A stretch of 64,000 nt of DNA from JAGNGI01 sp035448825 (lineage in GTDB: Bacteria; Fidelibacterota; UBA2242): contig DAOTJS010000007.1 of assembly GCA_035448825.1 (NCBI GenBank), positions 28,777 through 92,776 on the forward strand, in the 5' to 3' direction. A program made the position numbers and the translations under genes. Under the pieces are notes generated by a model. That model did no database searches, had not been told where the DNA came from, and saw only the letters and a program-made list of their open reading frames with translations. Position 1 is the first letter of the stretch. Each line of letters begins with the position of its first letter. Shown here piece by piece: positions 26,073-33,741 of this stretch.

Positions 26073-27551
26073 TTACAAAGCAATAGCCGCGCTGAACATT
26101 TCCAGCAAACGTGTGACTCCAGGTTGGATAACGTTTAGGAGAAAACCGGGAAACAAACCAAATGATATAAGAACAATTAGCAAGCAAATTGCTACGAATA
26201 TTTCATTTGAATCTAATTTTTTAACGCTATTCAGAGTAGGTTGATTGAAAACCAGTCGTTTGAAAAGTTTCAGATAAACGCCAAAATTAAGAAGTATCCC
26301 GACCAGACTAAGAATTGCAATAATCAACAGTCTCTGACTTTGAAAAGCACTCAGTAGAATTGTAAAGCGGGCAAAGAAATCCAGGAAGCCCGGCATTCCA
26401 ATGCCAGCTAGTAAAGCAAGAATTACTACTGTTCTATCGGTAGGCGATGACCGGGCAACGTTGCGACTATCCGGAATAATTGACTTGAAAATAATTAATA
26501 GCAAAGTAGCCAGGCAGGTATGACTGATCACAATTAGCAGTCCGCCACTCAAACCGGTTACTGCGATGGGAATATTCGAGAGTTCGGCAATCGTGGCAAA
26601 TCCAATTAAAAAGAATCCCAATTGCTGAAGCGTAAAATAACCAAGAATTTGATCGCTGTCATCAGTTCCCAAGGCGCAAATTGCTCCATAAATTATATTT
26701 ACCAGTCCCCAGATGCCGAGCGCCAGTGCCAATGAATTCGTAGCGAATGGCATTACCGGTGCAATAATACGTACTAATCCGTACACGCCGATTTTAGTCA
26801 TTATCCCTAAAATTAGCATACCAACTTCCGCAGGTAAATTTTTAATCACCGGAATTAGCCAGGAATGGAAGGGAAAAAGCGGAATCAGGATAGCGAAACC
26901 AATTAAAAAGATTATAGTTATCACCATTTGGGTATTCTGAGAAATCGTATTTCCGGCAATTAACTCAGTTAGGTTTAGAGTATGGAGATTATTCCCATTA
27001 TAGAGTAAAATCAAGCCCAGCAAAATCAAGATGTAACTTAATAAGAAAGGTATTCCTATTCGATTAGCCAAATAGGTTTCATTTTTGGAATTATTCAAAC
27101 CGATTAGCAAATAAACGGCGAAGAAAGTAACTCCGAGAAAAATGGCAAATAGAAATAGGTTTATCGCTGAAAATATTCCGTTTAAGCCAATGTTCATAAA
27201 CATCAAAAGGATAAAATATTCTTTGATTTGATCATTTTTATTCCAGGAAATTATGACACTCAAAAAAATCAGCAGTGAAGTAATTAGGAGAAAGATCAGA
27301 TTGATGCCGTCAATGCCGAGATAATAATCAATCCGGAAGGCCGAAATCCAATTGATTCGTTCGGAAAATTGTAGAGCGGTTTCCAGAGGATCGAAATTGA
27401 ATAAAATTTCTAACATAATCCAGAATTGTAGTCCGGTGACGATGGCGGCAGTAGTTTTAATAAAATTGCCTTTTGCGCGTTTCGTCAGTGCAATGCAAAA
27501 CAAACCCACCAGAGCAATCAGTAAATTGATAGATAATAAATGTTCAGTCAT
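26073..27551 (-). CDS. NuoM-like membrane subunit, key charged residues replaced
   Basis: This 492-residue, ~14-TM protein is the best-conserved antiporter-like member of the cluster: 'YYLGIDGINLIFLLIT', 'IPLFPFHSWL' and 'ILGIMTKIGVYGLVRI' are clear NuoM signatures. However, the essential TM5 Glu ('FYxFFExMLIPMY') aligns with Gly140 in 'LFLFAIFLGVTFFAVYLLIG'. The TM7 Lys ('FAVKVPLFPFH') is Leu222 ('FAILIPLFPFH'). The TM8 Lys (Lys253) is kept. GGAGG lies 9 bp before the ATG. A working proton channel is unlikely; a structural or different transport role is inferred. Confidence 0.88.
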   Translation of the reverse strand: MTEHLLSINLLIALVGLFCIALTKRAKGNFIKTTAAIVTGLQFWIMLEILFNFDPLETALQFSERINWISAFRIDYYLGIDGINLIFLLITSLLIFLSVIISWNKNDQIKEYFILLMFMNIGLNGIFSAINLFLFAIFLGVTFFAVYLLIGLNNSKNETYLANRIGIPFLLSYILILLGLILLYNGNNLHTLNLTELIAGNTISQNTQMVITIIFLIGFAILIPLFPFHSWLIPVIKNLPAEVGMLILGIMTKIGVYGLVRIIAPVMPFATNSLALALGIWGLVNIIYGAICALGTDDSDQILGYFTLQQLGFFLIGFATIAELSNIPIAVTGLSGGLLIVISHTCLATLLLIIFKSIIPDSRNVARSSPTDRTVVILALLAGIGMPGFLDFFARFTILLSAFQSQRLLIIAILSLVGILLNFGVYLKLFKRLVFNQPTLNSVKKLDSNEIFVAICLLIVLISFGLFPGFLLNVIQPGVTRLLEMFSAAIAL

Positions 27552-27576
27552 AAATCATTTCCTCCGGGATAAACTT

Positions 27577-29466
27577 TCAAATAATACAGATTAAGACGGT
27601 GATTATTAATATGCTCAAAGTAATTGCGATTAAAACCTGGAATTTCAAGTTATAGATGCTTTCTAGAATTTTATTTAAAAATTTTTCAGGAATTTTCACA
27701 AGTCTGGATATTTTTTGAGCGCAGATGGCATTAACTCGATTGAGCGAAATGGCTGTCTGCTGTACGATTCCGGCGAAGTACTTGTTGAATCCGGGAAAAA
27801 AAGTCGTATCGCTTTGAACAATTCTTCGCGAGACAATGCGACTGCAATTTACCACCGGTGTAATACTATATTTTCGGGCGTTGATTTTAATGTTGGCGAG
27901 CCATTGGGCGAATTTTTCAGCTTTGAAATATTTCGATAAAATAAATCCGACAATTAGACCAATCACCAGAATTGCAGAATAAATAACCAGTAAGTTTAAA
28001 CTATACTGGCTGTAATCTGGCAGTTGAACTCCATTGTTCGAGAATAAAGGCAAAAACCTTAATTCAGTTGTCAGCGGATTGAAATAAGGCAAAGTGAAAA
28101 ATGGGGAAAGGCAAAAGATACCCATACCGCAAATAATCCAATGGGTGAGCGGTGCTACCCGAAAAGTTTTACGACGTTTGGGTTTAAATGAGCTTGTTAT
28201 GAGAAATGTTCGGAACATTAATACGACGTTTATAAAATAACTCAGAATCAATATGACTGTTATAATTGTCTGGAGAATTGCTTCGTTCGTTGAAAAAGCA
28301 GATGATATTTGCAGAAGCCGAAGCCTGGAGTTGAAAGCCAATGAAATCGGTAAACCCATCAAACTTAACCAGATGATCAGGCGAATTGGCAGGGCAATCG
28401 AAAAATTGACCGAATCAGATGTCGGCTGGAAATCCTGGATTAAAATAATTGCCATAAAATTGGTCATAAATAGAATGAATACCAAATAGGCGCTTGTCGT
28501 AAGACTACCAAGGCCGATGGTAATTATAATCAAGCTGATTTGAAAAATCGTATTGAGGTGTAAAAATTGATTGAAATCCGTCCTGGCAAGATAAACAATA
28601 AGGAAAATTAGCGCAATAATTCCGCTCAATATCATCAAACCGTTTATGCATATTTGGGGCACAATTGGAAATAATTTTAACAATAGGAATGCACCGGACG
28701 GCATCAAACCGCAGAAGAGGATAAACTCATTACTAATCGGCGCTTTCTCCTGACTGTTAAGCTGAAAGCGAAAAAAAGGCGAATAAGTGCGGAAAATCCC
28801 AGCCAGAACAAGCATACTTCCCGGTAATATTAATTGCTGAGTGCTAATCTTTCCGACTAGTACATCATCGAAAATTAGGTCGAATCGCAAGGTGCCGCTG
28901 ATTTTAAAAAGTGAAAGGGCGGCGAGCATCAACCATATATGACCACCAATCACCATAAAATTCGGGAGACAGGTGTCATCGGTTTTATCTAATTTCCTGA
29001 AAATAATCCGGTAAATACTAAAATCAATTAACGCCCAAAAGAATATAAATAATAAAAAGTCATTGGCTAAAATCAAGCCGTTGACCGCCAAAACTCCCAG
29101 CGAAAGATTGGCAAGATTTTCGCGAAAGGAATTTGGATCAAAATAGTCGGTTGCAATTAAAATTGTAAAAATTAGACTACCCATCGCCCAGAGTGCCAAT
29201 ATCAAGCCTGATAAATTATTCAGCGACAATGAAAGCGGCATAGAATGTCTGGCAATATTTGCCCAAACTATCGAAATCGTTTGGACATAATCGGGCGTGT
29301 TTATCAGAAGGAGAACGATAAATATTCCGAACCCAACCAATCCTGAAATTATTATAAACAAAACAGATAGCCACCGCCGATTTAATAAGTATTCGCTCGT
29401 TAACCACTGGGCAATTAAATATGATAAAATCGGCAGTAATAAAAGTAGAATCATCAAAATATTCAT
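27577..29466 (-). CDS. NuoL-like membrane subunit, strongly diverged
   Basis: The 629-residue protein has about 14-16 hydrophobic segments. It ends with a long polar/amphipathic stretch (about 520-600) and a final TM, resembling the NuoL lateral helix and its anchor. The conserved 'GWEGVGLCSYLLIGF' region reads 'FFWALIDFSIYRIIF', placing Ala145 at the key Glu. 'GKSAQxPLHxWLPDAM' reads 'FRTYSPFFRFQLNSQ', giving Arg226 for Lys, and the following His-containing loop is lost. I chose ATG 29466 (GAGG 5 bp upstream), directly after the nuoK-like stop; a longer in-frame start at 29556 would run across nuoK. The frame is intact throughout. Confidence 0.8.
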   Translation of the reverse strand: MNILMILLLLLPILSYLIAQWLTSEYLLNRRWLSVLFIIISGLVGFGIFIVLLLINTPDYVQTISIVWANIARHSMPLSLSLNNLSGLILALWAMGSLIFTILIATDYFDPNSFRENLANLSLGVLAVNGLILANDFLLFIFFWALIDFSIYRIIFRKLDKTDDTCLPNFMVIGGHIWLMLAALSLFKISGTLRFDLIFDDVLVGKISTQQLILPGSMLVLAGIFRTYSPFFRFQLNSQEKAPISNEFILFCGLMPSGAFLLLKLFPIVPQICINGLMILSGIIALIFLIVYLARTDFNQFLHLNTIFQISLIIITIGLGSLTTSAYLVFILFMTNFMAIILIQDFQPTSDSVNFSIALPIRLIIWLSLMGLPISLAFNSRLRLLQISSAFSTNEAILQTIITVILILSYFINVVLMFRTFLITSSFKPKRRKTFRVAPLTHWIICGMGIFCLSPFFTLPYFNPLTTELRFLPLFSNNGVQLPDYSQYSLNLLVIYSAILVIGLIVGFILSKYFKAEKFAQWLANIKINARKYSITPVVNCSRIVSRRIVQSDTTFFPGFNKYFAGIVQQTAISLNRVNAICAQKISRLVKIPEKFLNKILESIYNLKFQVLIAITLSILIITVLICII

Positions 29467-29467
29467 A

Positions 29468-29773
29468 TTAGCCTCGTTTGGGTTTGTCGTCGGAATTTGA
29501 TGAGAAGTCGGAAATAAAAACTTTATAGGTAAAAACAATGGCAAGTAGTATTTCAACTGCCAGAACCGTGAAAATGAATATTACCGTCAGTTCCGAAACG
29601 GGTTGATATTCACTTCTGGCTCGAATAATTGTTAAAAAACCAAGTAAAACGCCGCTCGACATCAATTGCAAAAAAGTAACTATCGCCCAGCGCTGACGAT
29701 TGCGTAATACGCCATATAGCCCAAAAGTAAAAAGGCCAACGCCAATAATTTGATATAAAAATAGGTGATTCAT
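29468..29773 (-). CDS. NuoK-like small membrane subunit, Glu36 replaced by Gln
   Basis: The 101-residue protein has three TM helices at the expected spacing, the usual NuoK length, and a position between J-like and L-like genes. The TM2 Glu at position 36 of canonical NuoK ('IELMLNA') is Gln36 here ('FLQLMSSG'). The TM3 Glu is kept (Glu74 in 'LAVEILLAIV'). The ATG at 29773 overlaps the upstream stop by the usual ATGA. The charged tail 'DFSSNSDDKPKRG' is not typical. Confidence 0.8.
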   Translation of the reverse strand: MNHLFLYQIIGVGLFTFGLYGVLRNRQRWAIVTFLQLMSSGVLLGFLTIIRARSEYQPVSELTVIFIFTVLAVEILLAIVFTYKVFISDFSSNSDDKPKRG

Positions 29774-30258
29774 CTTCTTCTCAAAAAGTAGCCGATAGCC
29801 GTTAGCGTCAACATAATAAGCCCGCCTGTCAAAATCAATAACAAGGAAAGATCGGGGATAATTCCTTCCGGACTGGTTTCTGAATTGGCAACGTTCGAGC
29901 CATTTTCCGGAAGGATTTTGTAAAAAGCAAAGATTAGCAGAGAAAACAGCAAGACACAAACAAAAGTCTTTATAATGATTGTTAATCGGGATTCCGTGGC
30001 GGTTTGTTTGTCAGATTCCGGAAATAAATTCCGCCCGTAAAGCATCATTATATTTAGAGGAAAAACCAGAATGAGGTAAATAACCGCTGGAAAAATAGCG
30101 CCAAGACTGACTATCAGCAAGAAGACGCCTACTTGAGAGATCATATTCGAAAAGATAATGCTTTTTGGATTAATCAAAGTAGTCGCCAACCCGGCCGGAA
30201 TTAATGTTAAACAAGCCGCAAACCAAAACATAAAAGGCATCCATTGAAAATCAGTCAT
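29770..30258 (-). CDS. NuoJ-like membrane subunit
   Basis: The 162-residue protein has five hydrophobic segments in NuoJ spacing: 'MFWFAACLTLIPAGLATTLI', 'QVGVFLLIVSLGAIFPAVIY', 'FPLNIMMLYGRNLF', 'VCVLLFSLLIFAFY' and 'LLLILTGGLIMLTLTAIGYF'. The conserved TM3 'VYVGAVAVLFLFVVML' (with its gating Tyr/Gly bulge) has become 'LILVFPLNIMMLYG'. The assignment rests on topology, size and position between H-like and K-like genes. The ATG at 30258 shares a base with the stop of the preceding gene (TAATG). Confidence 0.72.
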   Translation of the reverse strand: MTDFQWMPFMFWFAACLTLIPAGLATTLINPKSIIFSNMISQVGVFLLIVSLGAIFPAVIYLILVFPLNIMMLYGRNLFPESDKQTATESRLTIIIKTFVCVLLFSLLIFAFYKILPENGSNVANSETSPEGIIPDLSLLLILTGGLIMLTLTAIGYFLRRR

Positions 30259-31241
30259 TAAAACCACCTGTTCATCACTAATCCCAACCAGAGCAAAGTT
30301 AAAACCGGCAGTTGAATTTTTAGGTTAATATTGATAATCTGCCGGTTAGTGAGAATCGGCAAGCGGTACTTAACCACCAGACAAACAATGAAAATCAGAA
30401 TGGTTTTGATTATGAAAATGAGCCCGCCGAACAATGAGGCTAAGTGTTGTTCATCAGCATCGAGTGATGTTTGCCACCCACCGAAAAATAGAAAAACGGC
30501 CAGAGCCGCTAGAGTGAAAAACATCGCCGACCGGTTAAATTGCAGCAAATTGCCAAAGGATGGGTGCCACCCACCATAAATTTCCGCCGATTCTTCAAAT
30601 TCCAACGGCTTAAAATCGCCATCACTTAGGCGCATTAACGTCGTCAAATTTACCAGAAAAGATATTGCTACCAGAAAAAATAAAGGCGAACGAAAAATAT
30701 TCCAGCAGGGAATAAAACCCAGCCAGAAACCACCTTGCTGAATTGAAATTTCTGCAAAACCCGAATAACGATTAACTGTGATGAGAATTAATATTGACAA
30801 AAGTAGCGGGATAAAACCACTTAATAGGCTTATTCCATTTTTGAAAATTCCAGCCTTAGCGACCTCAGATTTTACCTGCTCACCGGTGATAATGGAATTG
30901 ATGATATTAAGTGGTAAAGTGATGACAGCCAGAAATAACCATAACGTTTGATTCCCCTGAATTTGCATTTGATAAGGCAAAACTAACCAGAGAGCCGTTA
31001 AATAAGCAGTTTCGATCCATACAAAAACGGCCAAATTCAAGGGCAAATTTTCACCCCATAGAATTGACCAAAATTTACCCCAATATTGTCTATAGAGTCG
31101 CATTGGTTTGGTCTTTTTATCTGACACACGAAAATTGCTACTAAAATAACGTTGCTCGATAATTACCAGCGCCGGTATAAGGAATGCGAAAATCACTACC
31201 CAAAATAATCCGTACATCAAATTTTTAAATAAAATATTCAT
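30258..31241 (-). CDS. NuoH-like membrane subunit, quinone-site motifs lost
   Basis: The 327-residue, ~8-TM protein aligns with NuoH over its length: 'IIEQRYFSSNFR' for 'ERKxxxxxQxRxGPN', 'GISLLSGFIPLLLSI' for 'QxxSYEIPLxLxL' (so the Glu is Gly142), 'FKPLEFEESAEIYGGW' for 'APFDLPEAESELVAGY', and 'FLFFGGWQTSL' for the FLGGW segment. The RGPNRVG quinone-channel motif is gone. In complex I this subunit holds the quinone channel and touches D and B. It is followed directly by nuoJ. Confidence 0.78.
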   Translation of the reverse strand: MNILFKNLMYGLFWVVIFAFLIPALVIIEQRYFSSNFRVSDKKTKPMRLYRQYWGKFWSILWGENLPLNLAVFVWIETAYLTALWLVLPYQMQIQGNQTLWLFLAVITLPLNIINSIITGEQVKSEVAKAGIFKNGISLLSGFIPLLLSILILITVNRYSGFAEISIQQGGFWLGFIPCWNIFRSPLFFLVAISFLVNLTTLMRLSDGDFKPLEFEESAEIYGGWHPSFGNLLQFNRSAMFFTLAALAVFLFFGGWQTSLDADEQHLASLFGGLIFIIKTILIFIVCLVVKYRLPILTNRQIININLKIQLPVLTLLWLGLVMNRWF

Positions 31242-31260
31242 ACGACCGTTGGCATTTGCA

Positions 31261-32370
31261 TCATTGTGGTTCTATTTTTGGTCTGAGACCGAGCGAGGCT
31301 ATCAGTAACGGTAATTCGTCCAACTCAAGTCCGACAGCCATTTCGCAAAGGATGAGTCGGATTTTGTAAAGAGGATTGGAGAGCGTGAATTCACACGGTT
31401 TATCCAAAGCCGGGCAATTCATCTGGCAATTCAATTTACCCCAAGGAGTTTCGATGACTCCGCTCGAATTCCCTTTATGAACGAAAGGTAAAGGCGACTG
31501 GATTTGGGGCAAAGGTGGCAGATAAACTAATTGTTTAAGCGACTGCTGAATCAAACGAATTGATAGAAATATTTCATCGCAACGTATTCTCAACCGTTGC
31601 CAGCAAACATTAGCTTGTCTTCTCTTGGGTGTCAATCGGATTGGATCGAAATACAAATTTTCATAAAACGAATCAGGAAAATTATAGCGGCAATCGTATA
31701 TAGAATCGCCAGTGAGTTGTTTGGCACTATCGTTAAAAATGGCTGAACTGTTAGCAAAATGGTCGCCAATTTTTCTAAACCGCCAAAGAATCAGGCAGTT
31801 ATTTAACAAACGAGGAAACAATTTCCGCAGCTCAATCTGGAGCAGGGTAGAGAGATTTAAAGTCATTTCGGTAAATCCGACCGGCAGGTCTTGCGGGCTC
31901 TTATTTCCAATCATAAAATCCATTGGACTAAATCCATTCAATATTTTTGCAAAATATTGCTGAATGGATTCGTAAAGTTGCATAAGACCAGAAAAAACAT
32001 CGTTCAGTCCTGCATTCAGGCAAAAGGTCGCCAAACTAAAGATACATTCAGCAATTCTGAGATACTCACTGAAAATTACTCGAATCATCTCAATGCCGAT
32101 GTGGGGCTGGAATCTAATTTGTTTTTCGATAACTAATATTTGAGCATAACGAAACCACAGGTCATTATAAGGGAAGCCGCTGGCAAAAATTTGGTTATTC
32201 GGCTGATAAAGTTCATCGAGGGAACATTTTAATTTGAAAACCGGCTGACCGATTTCCAGCGCCAGTTCTTGAATCACTGCATCCGAAAGTCGGGCTTTAA
32301 AAGCTATTTCGCTATTATCCGGGAAAATGAAATGTAAGGTTTGCCAATGTCCAGCGTTTTCGGCTTTCAC
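31261..32370 (-). CDS. NuoD-like (49-kDa/hydrogenase large subunit family) protein, degenerate
   Basis: The 369-residue soluble protein follows the NuoD helical core: 'GFPYNDLWFRYAQILVIEKQ', then 'IRVIFSEYLRIAECIFSLAT', 'LMQLYESIQQYFAKILNGF' and the C-terminal 'EFTLSNPLYKIRLILCEMAV'. The N-terminal 'HPxxHG' and 'GxxHRGxEK' quinone-site motifs are absent, and the central 'GPxxRxSGxxxDxR' part is only faintly kept ('TGDSIYDCRYNFP'). It starts with GTG after AAGGAG and overlaps the A-like gene by 4 bp. It is probably a structural relict that still docks on the H-like subunit. Confidence 0.7.
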   Translation of the reverse strand: MKAENAGHWQTLHFIFPDNSEIAFKARLSDAVIQELALEIGQPVFKLKCSLDELYQPNNQIFASGFPYNDLWFRYAQILVIEKQIRFQPHIGIEMIRVIFSEYLRIAECIFSLATFCLNAGLNDVFSGLMQLYESIQQYFAKILNGFSPMDFMIGNKSPQDLPVGFTEMTLNLSTLLQIELRKLFPRLLNNCLILWRFRKIGDHFANSSAIFNDSAKQLTGDSIYDCRYNFPDSFYENLYFDPIRLTPKRRQANVCWQRLRIRCDEIFLSIRLIQQSLKQLVYLPPLPQIQSPLPFVHKGNSSGVIETPWGKLNCQMNCPALDKPCEFTLSNPLYKIRLILCEMAVGLELDELPLLIASLGLRPKIEPQ

Positions 32371-32741
32371 TTTTGCTCCTTACTGCTGGTATTTTCGGTA
32401 GATAATTTTCGATCAGATTGGGAGAGATTGGCTTCACTTTTGAAAAAATATAGAGAGCCGACACCCGCTATGAAAATGAATAAAATTATCGGAACTGGAT
32501 GAATAACCGACCTAGTGAAACTATATTGGAGTGTTATGGCAACTAACATAAAAATAATAATTATCAGCGTAATGAAGGCTAAAAATTTTAAAGTATAGCG
32601 ATCGAAAGATGCGACCAGTTTGGGAAGGTGCGCATCTGAAAGGGAAGGTTGAGGCGTCGAACCTTTCAAATATCTAAGAATCAGCAAATTGAGCACGAGT
32701 AGACTGACAAATAGAACTATTATGAAAACGGTGATCGCCAT
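32367..32741 (-). CDS. NuoA-like membrane protein
   Basis: The 124-residue protein has three hydrophobic segments, at about 4-23, 52-72 and 80-97, and a charged Ser/Lys-rich tail. Segment 'LVASFDRYTLKFLAFITLII' matches the 'RFxVKFYLxAILFIIFD' region of NuoA, but the YECG motif and the conserved acidic residues are missing. Size, topology and first position before a NuoD-like gene support NuoA; similarity alone is weak. It is the first gene of the nuo-like operon, with a ~140-bp gap to the divergent epimerase-like gene as the probable promoter region. Confidence 0.6.
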   Translation of the reverse strand: MAITVFIIVLFVSLLVLNLLILRYLKGSTPQPSLSDAHLPKLVASFDRYTLKFLAFITLIIIIFMLVAITLQYSFTRSVIHPVPIILFIFIAGVGSLYFFKSEANLSQSDRKLSTENTSSKEQK

Positions 32742-32882
32742 ATATTTTTAAAAACCGTCGAAAATTTACCAGCCGATTCGGCTAATGTCAAGCAATCCTG
32801 TGCGTTAGAACCGGATTATCTGGTTTTTTATTTGACAATGTGATAATTTCTACTCGTTATCTAATTTTCGAAGAAAAAGAGG

Positions 32883-33434
32883 TTGCCTAAATTGAAAGTC
32901 CAATTAAAAAAAGAAATCGAACCAAGTGTGCGCTTACAGGATTACGCCGCAAAACCAACCATTGAGGGGGTGAAGGTGATTAATCTGCGGCGCCATAATG
33001 ACGATGGCGGTTCGTTTACCGAACTGGCGCGTATAACGAACGGCGATTTTGTCGGGGTCGAGGATTTTAAAATTGCTCAGATCAATTTCAGCGAAATGGA
33101 GCCGCAAAGCGTAAAGGCTTTCCACGTTCACCGTCAACAGACTGACATCTGGTTTGTTCCGCCGGACGACAAGATTCTACTCATTCTAATTGATTTGCGA
33201 GAGGATTCGGCGACTAATGGCCAAAGAATGCGTTTAGTCATTGGCGACAACAATTCCCAGTTGATTGTCATTCCGCCGGGCGTGGCTCACGGCTGTAAGA
33301 ATCTGGGCCTTAAAACAGCGCATCTGATTTATTTTATGAATAAGCAATTTTCTCCCGAACCGTCTGAGTGCGACGAATGGCGTCTGCCATGGGATTATTT
33401 CGGCAGCGATGTCTGGGAAGTCAATAAAGGCTGA
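32883..33434 (+). CDS. RmlC-like cupin, dTDP-4-dehydrorhamnose 3,5-epimerase-related
   Basis: The 183-residue protein has the RmlC jelly-roll order: 'KAFHVHRQQTDIWFVPPDDK' (catalytic-type His), 'LILIDLREDSATNG', 'SQLIVIPPGVAHGCKNLG' and a final 'EWRLPWDYFGSDVWEVNKG'. The first 40 residues differ from classical RmlC. It could epimerise a nucleotide sugar for surface polysaccharide or be a related cupin; no other rhamnose genes are nearby. The start is TTG at 32883, and a second TTG at 32892 has better spacing to the GAGG. Confidence 0.78.
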   Translation: MPKLKVQLKKEIEPSVRLQDYAAKPTIEGVKVINLRRHNDDGGSFTELARITNGDFVGVEDFKIAQINFSEMEPQSVKAFHVHRQQTDIWFVPPDDKILLILIDLREDSATNGQRMRLVIGDNNSQLIVIPPGVAHGCKNLGLKTAHLIYFMNKQFSPEPSECDEWRLPWDYFGSDVWEVNKG

Positions 33435-33741
33435 AAATAAAAGTAATCCACGAATGTTCCGCCTGTGCGGGATTCTCTCACCAGAGACTCCTCCGGAGCT
33501 TGCGGAGTATTCGGGGCTAATTGTTTTTCTTTTTTTCTATTTTATTAATCTTAGCTTTACTCGAGGCGTCACTCTTCGATGGACTCAGAGTGACATTGTA
33601 AGTTTTCCTGTCATCCTGAGTTTATCGAAGGATGAGTTCATTGGAAAACCACTGGTCGAGTTACCAACTCGACCTACATTTTCTCTTCTCTCAGCCTTAA
33701 CCTTAACCTGCCCGGTTAGGGCGAACTATCAGTAGATTTGC
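33435..33741. other. Intergenic region with REP-like hairpins
   Basis: No credible gene is seen in these 307 bp. It contains a 'gactcctccggagcttgcgg' GC-rich dyad around 33488-33508, the two hairpins at 33568-33634 and a 'ccttaaccttaacctg' stretch near 33700, whose complement also occurs near 50806. The two flanking genes converge here, so a terminator role is plausible. Confidence 0.6.
33568..33634. repeat. Pair of REP-like hairpins between converging genes
   Basis: GTCACTCT...AGAGTGAC forms an 8-bp stem at 33568-33594 and CATCCT...AGGATG a 6-bp stem at 33612-33634. The sequence 'tcctgagtttatcgaaggat' belongs to a type of dispersed repeat seen in many bacteria. It lies at the convergence of two transcription units. 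Confidence 0.65.

Noticed and set aside
29774..29959. Longer N-terminus for the NuoK-like protein
   Set aside because: The upstream extension is the other-frame shadow of the NuoJ-like gene; the start at 29773 gives the exact family length.
24656..32741. Cluster as an Mrp antiporter or membrane-bound hydrogenase
   Set aside because: Presence of A-, D-, H- and J-like genes in nuo order argues against Mrp, and the lack of any small hydrogenase subunit or large-subunit Ni-binding cysteines argues against Mbh/Ech.
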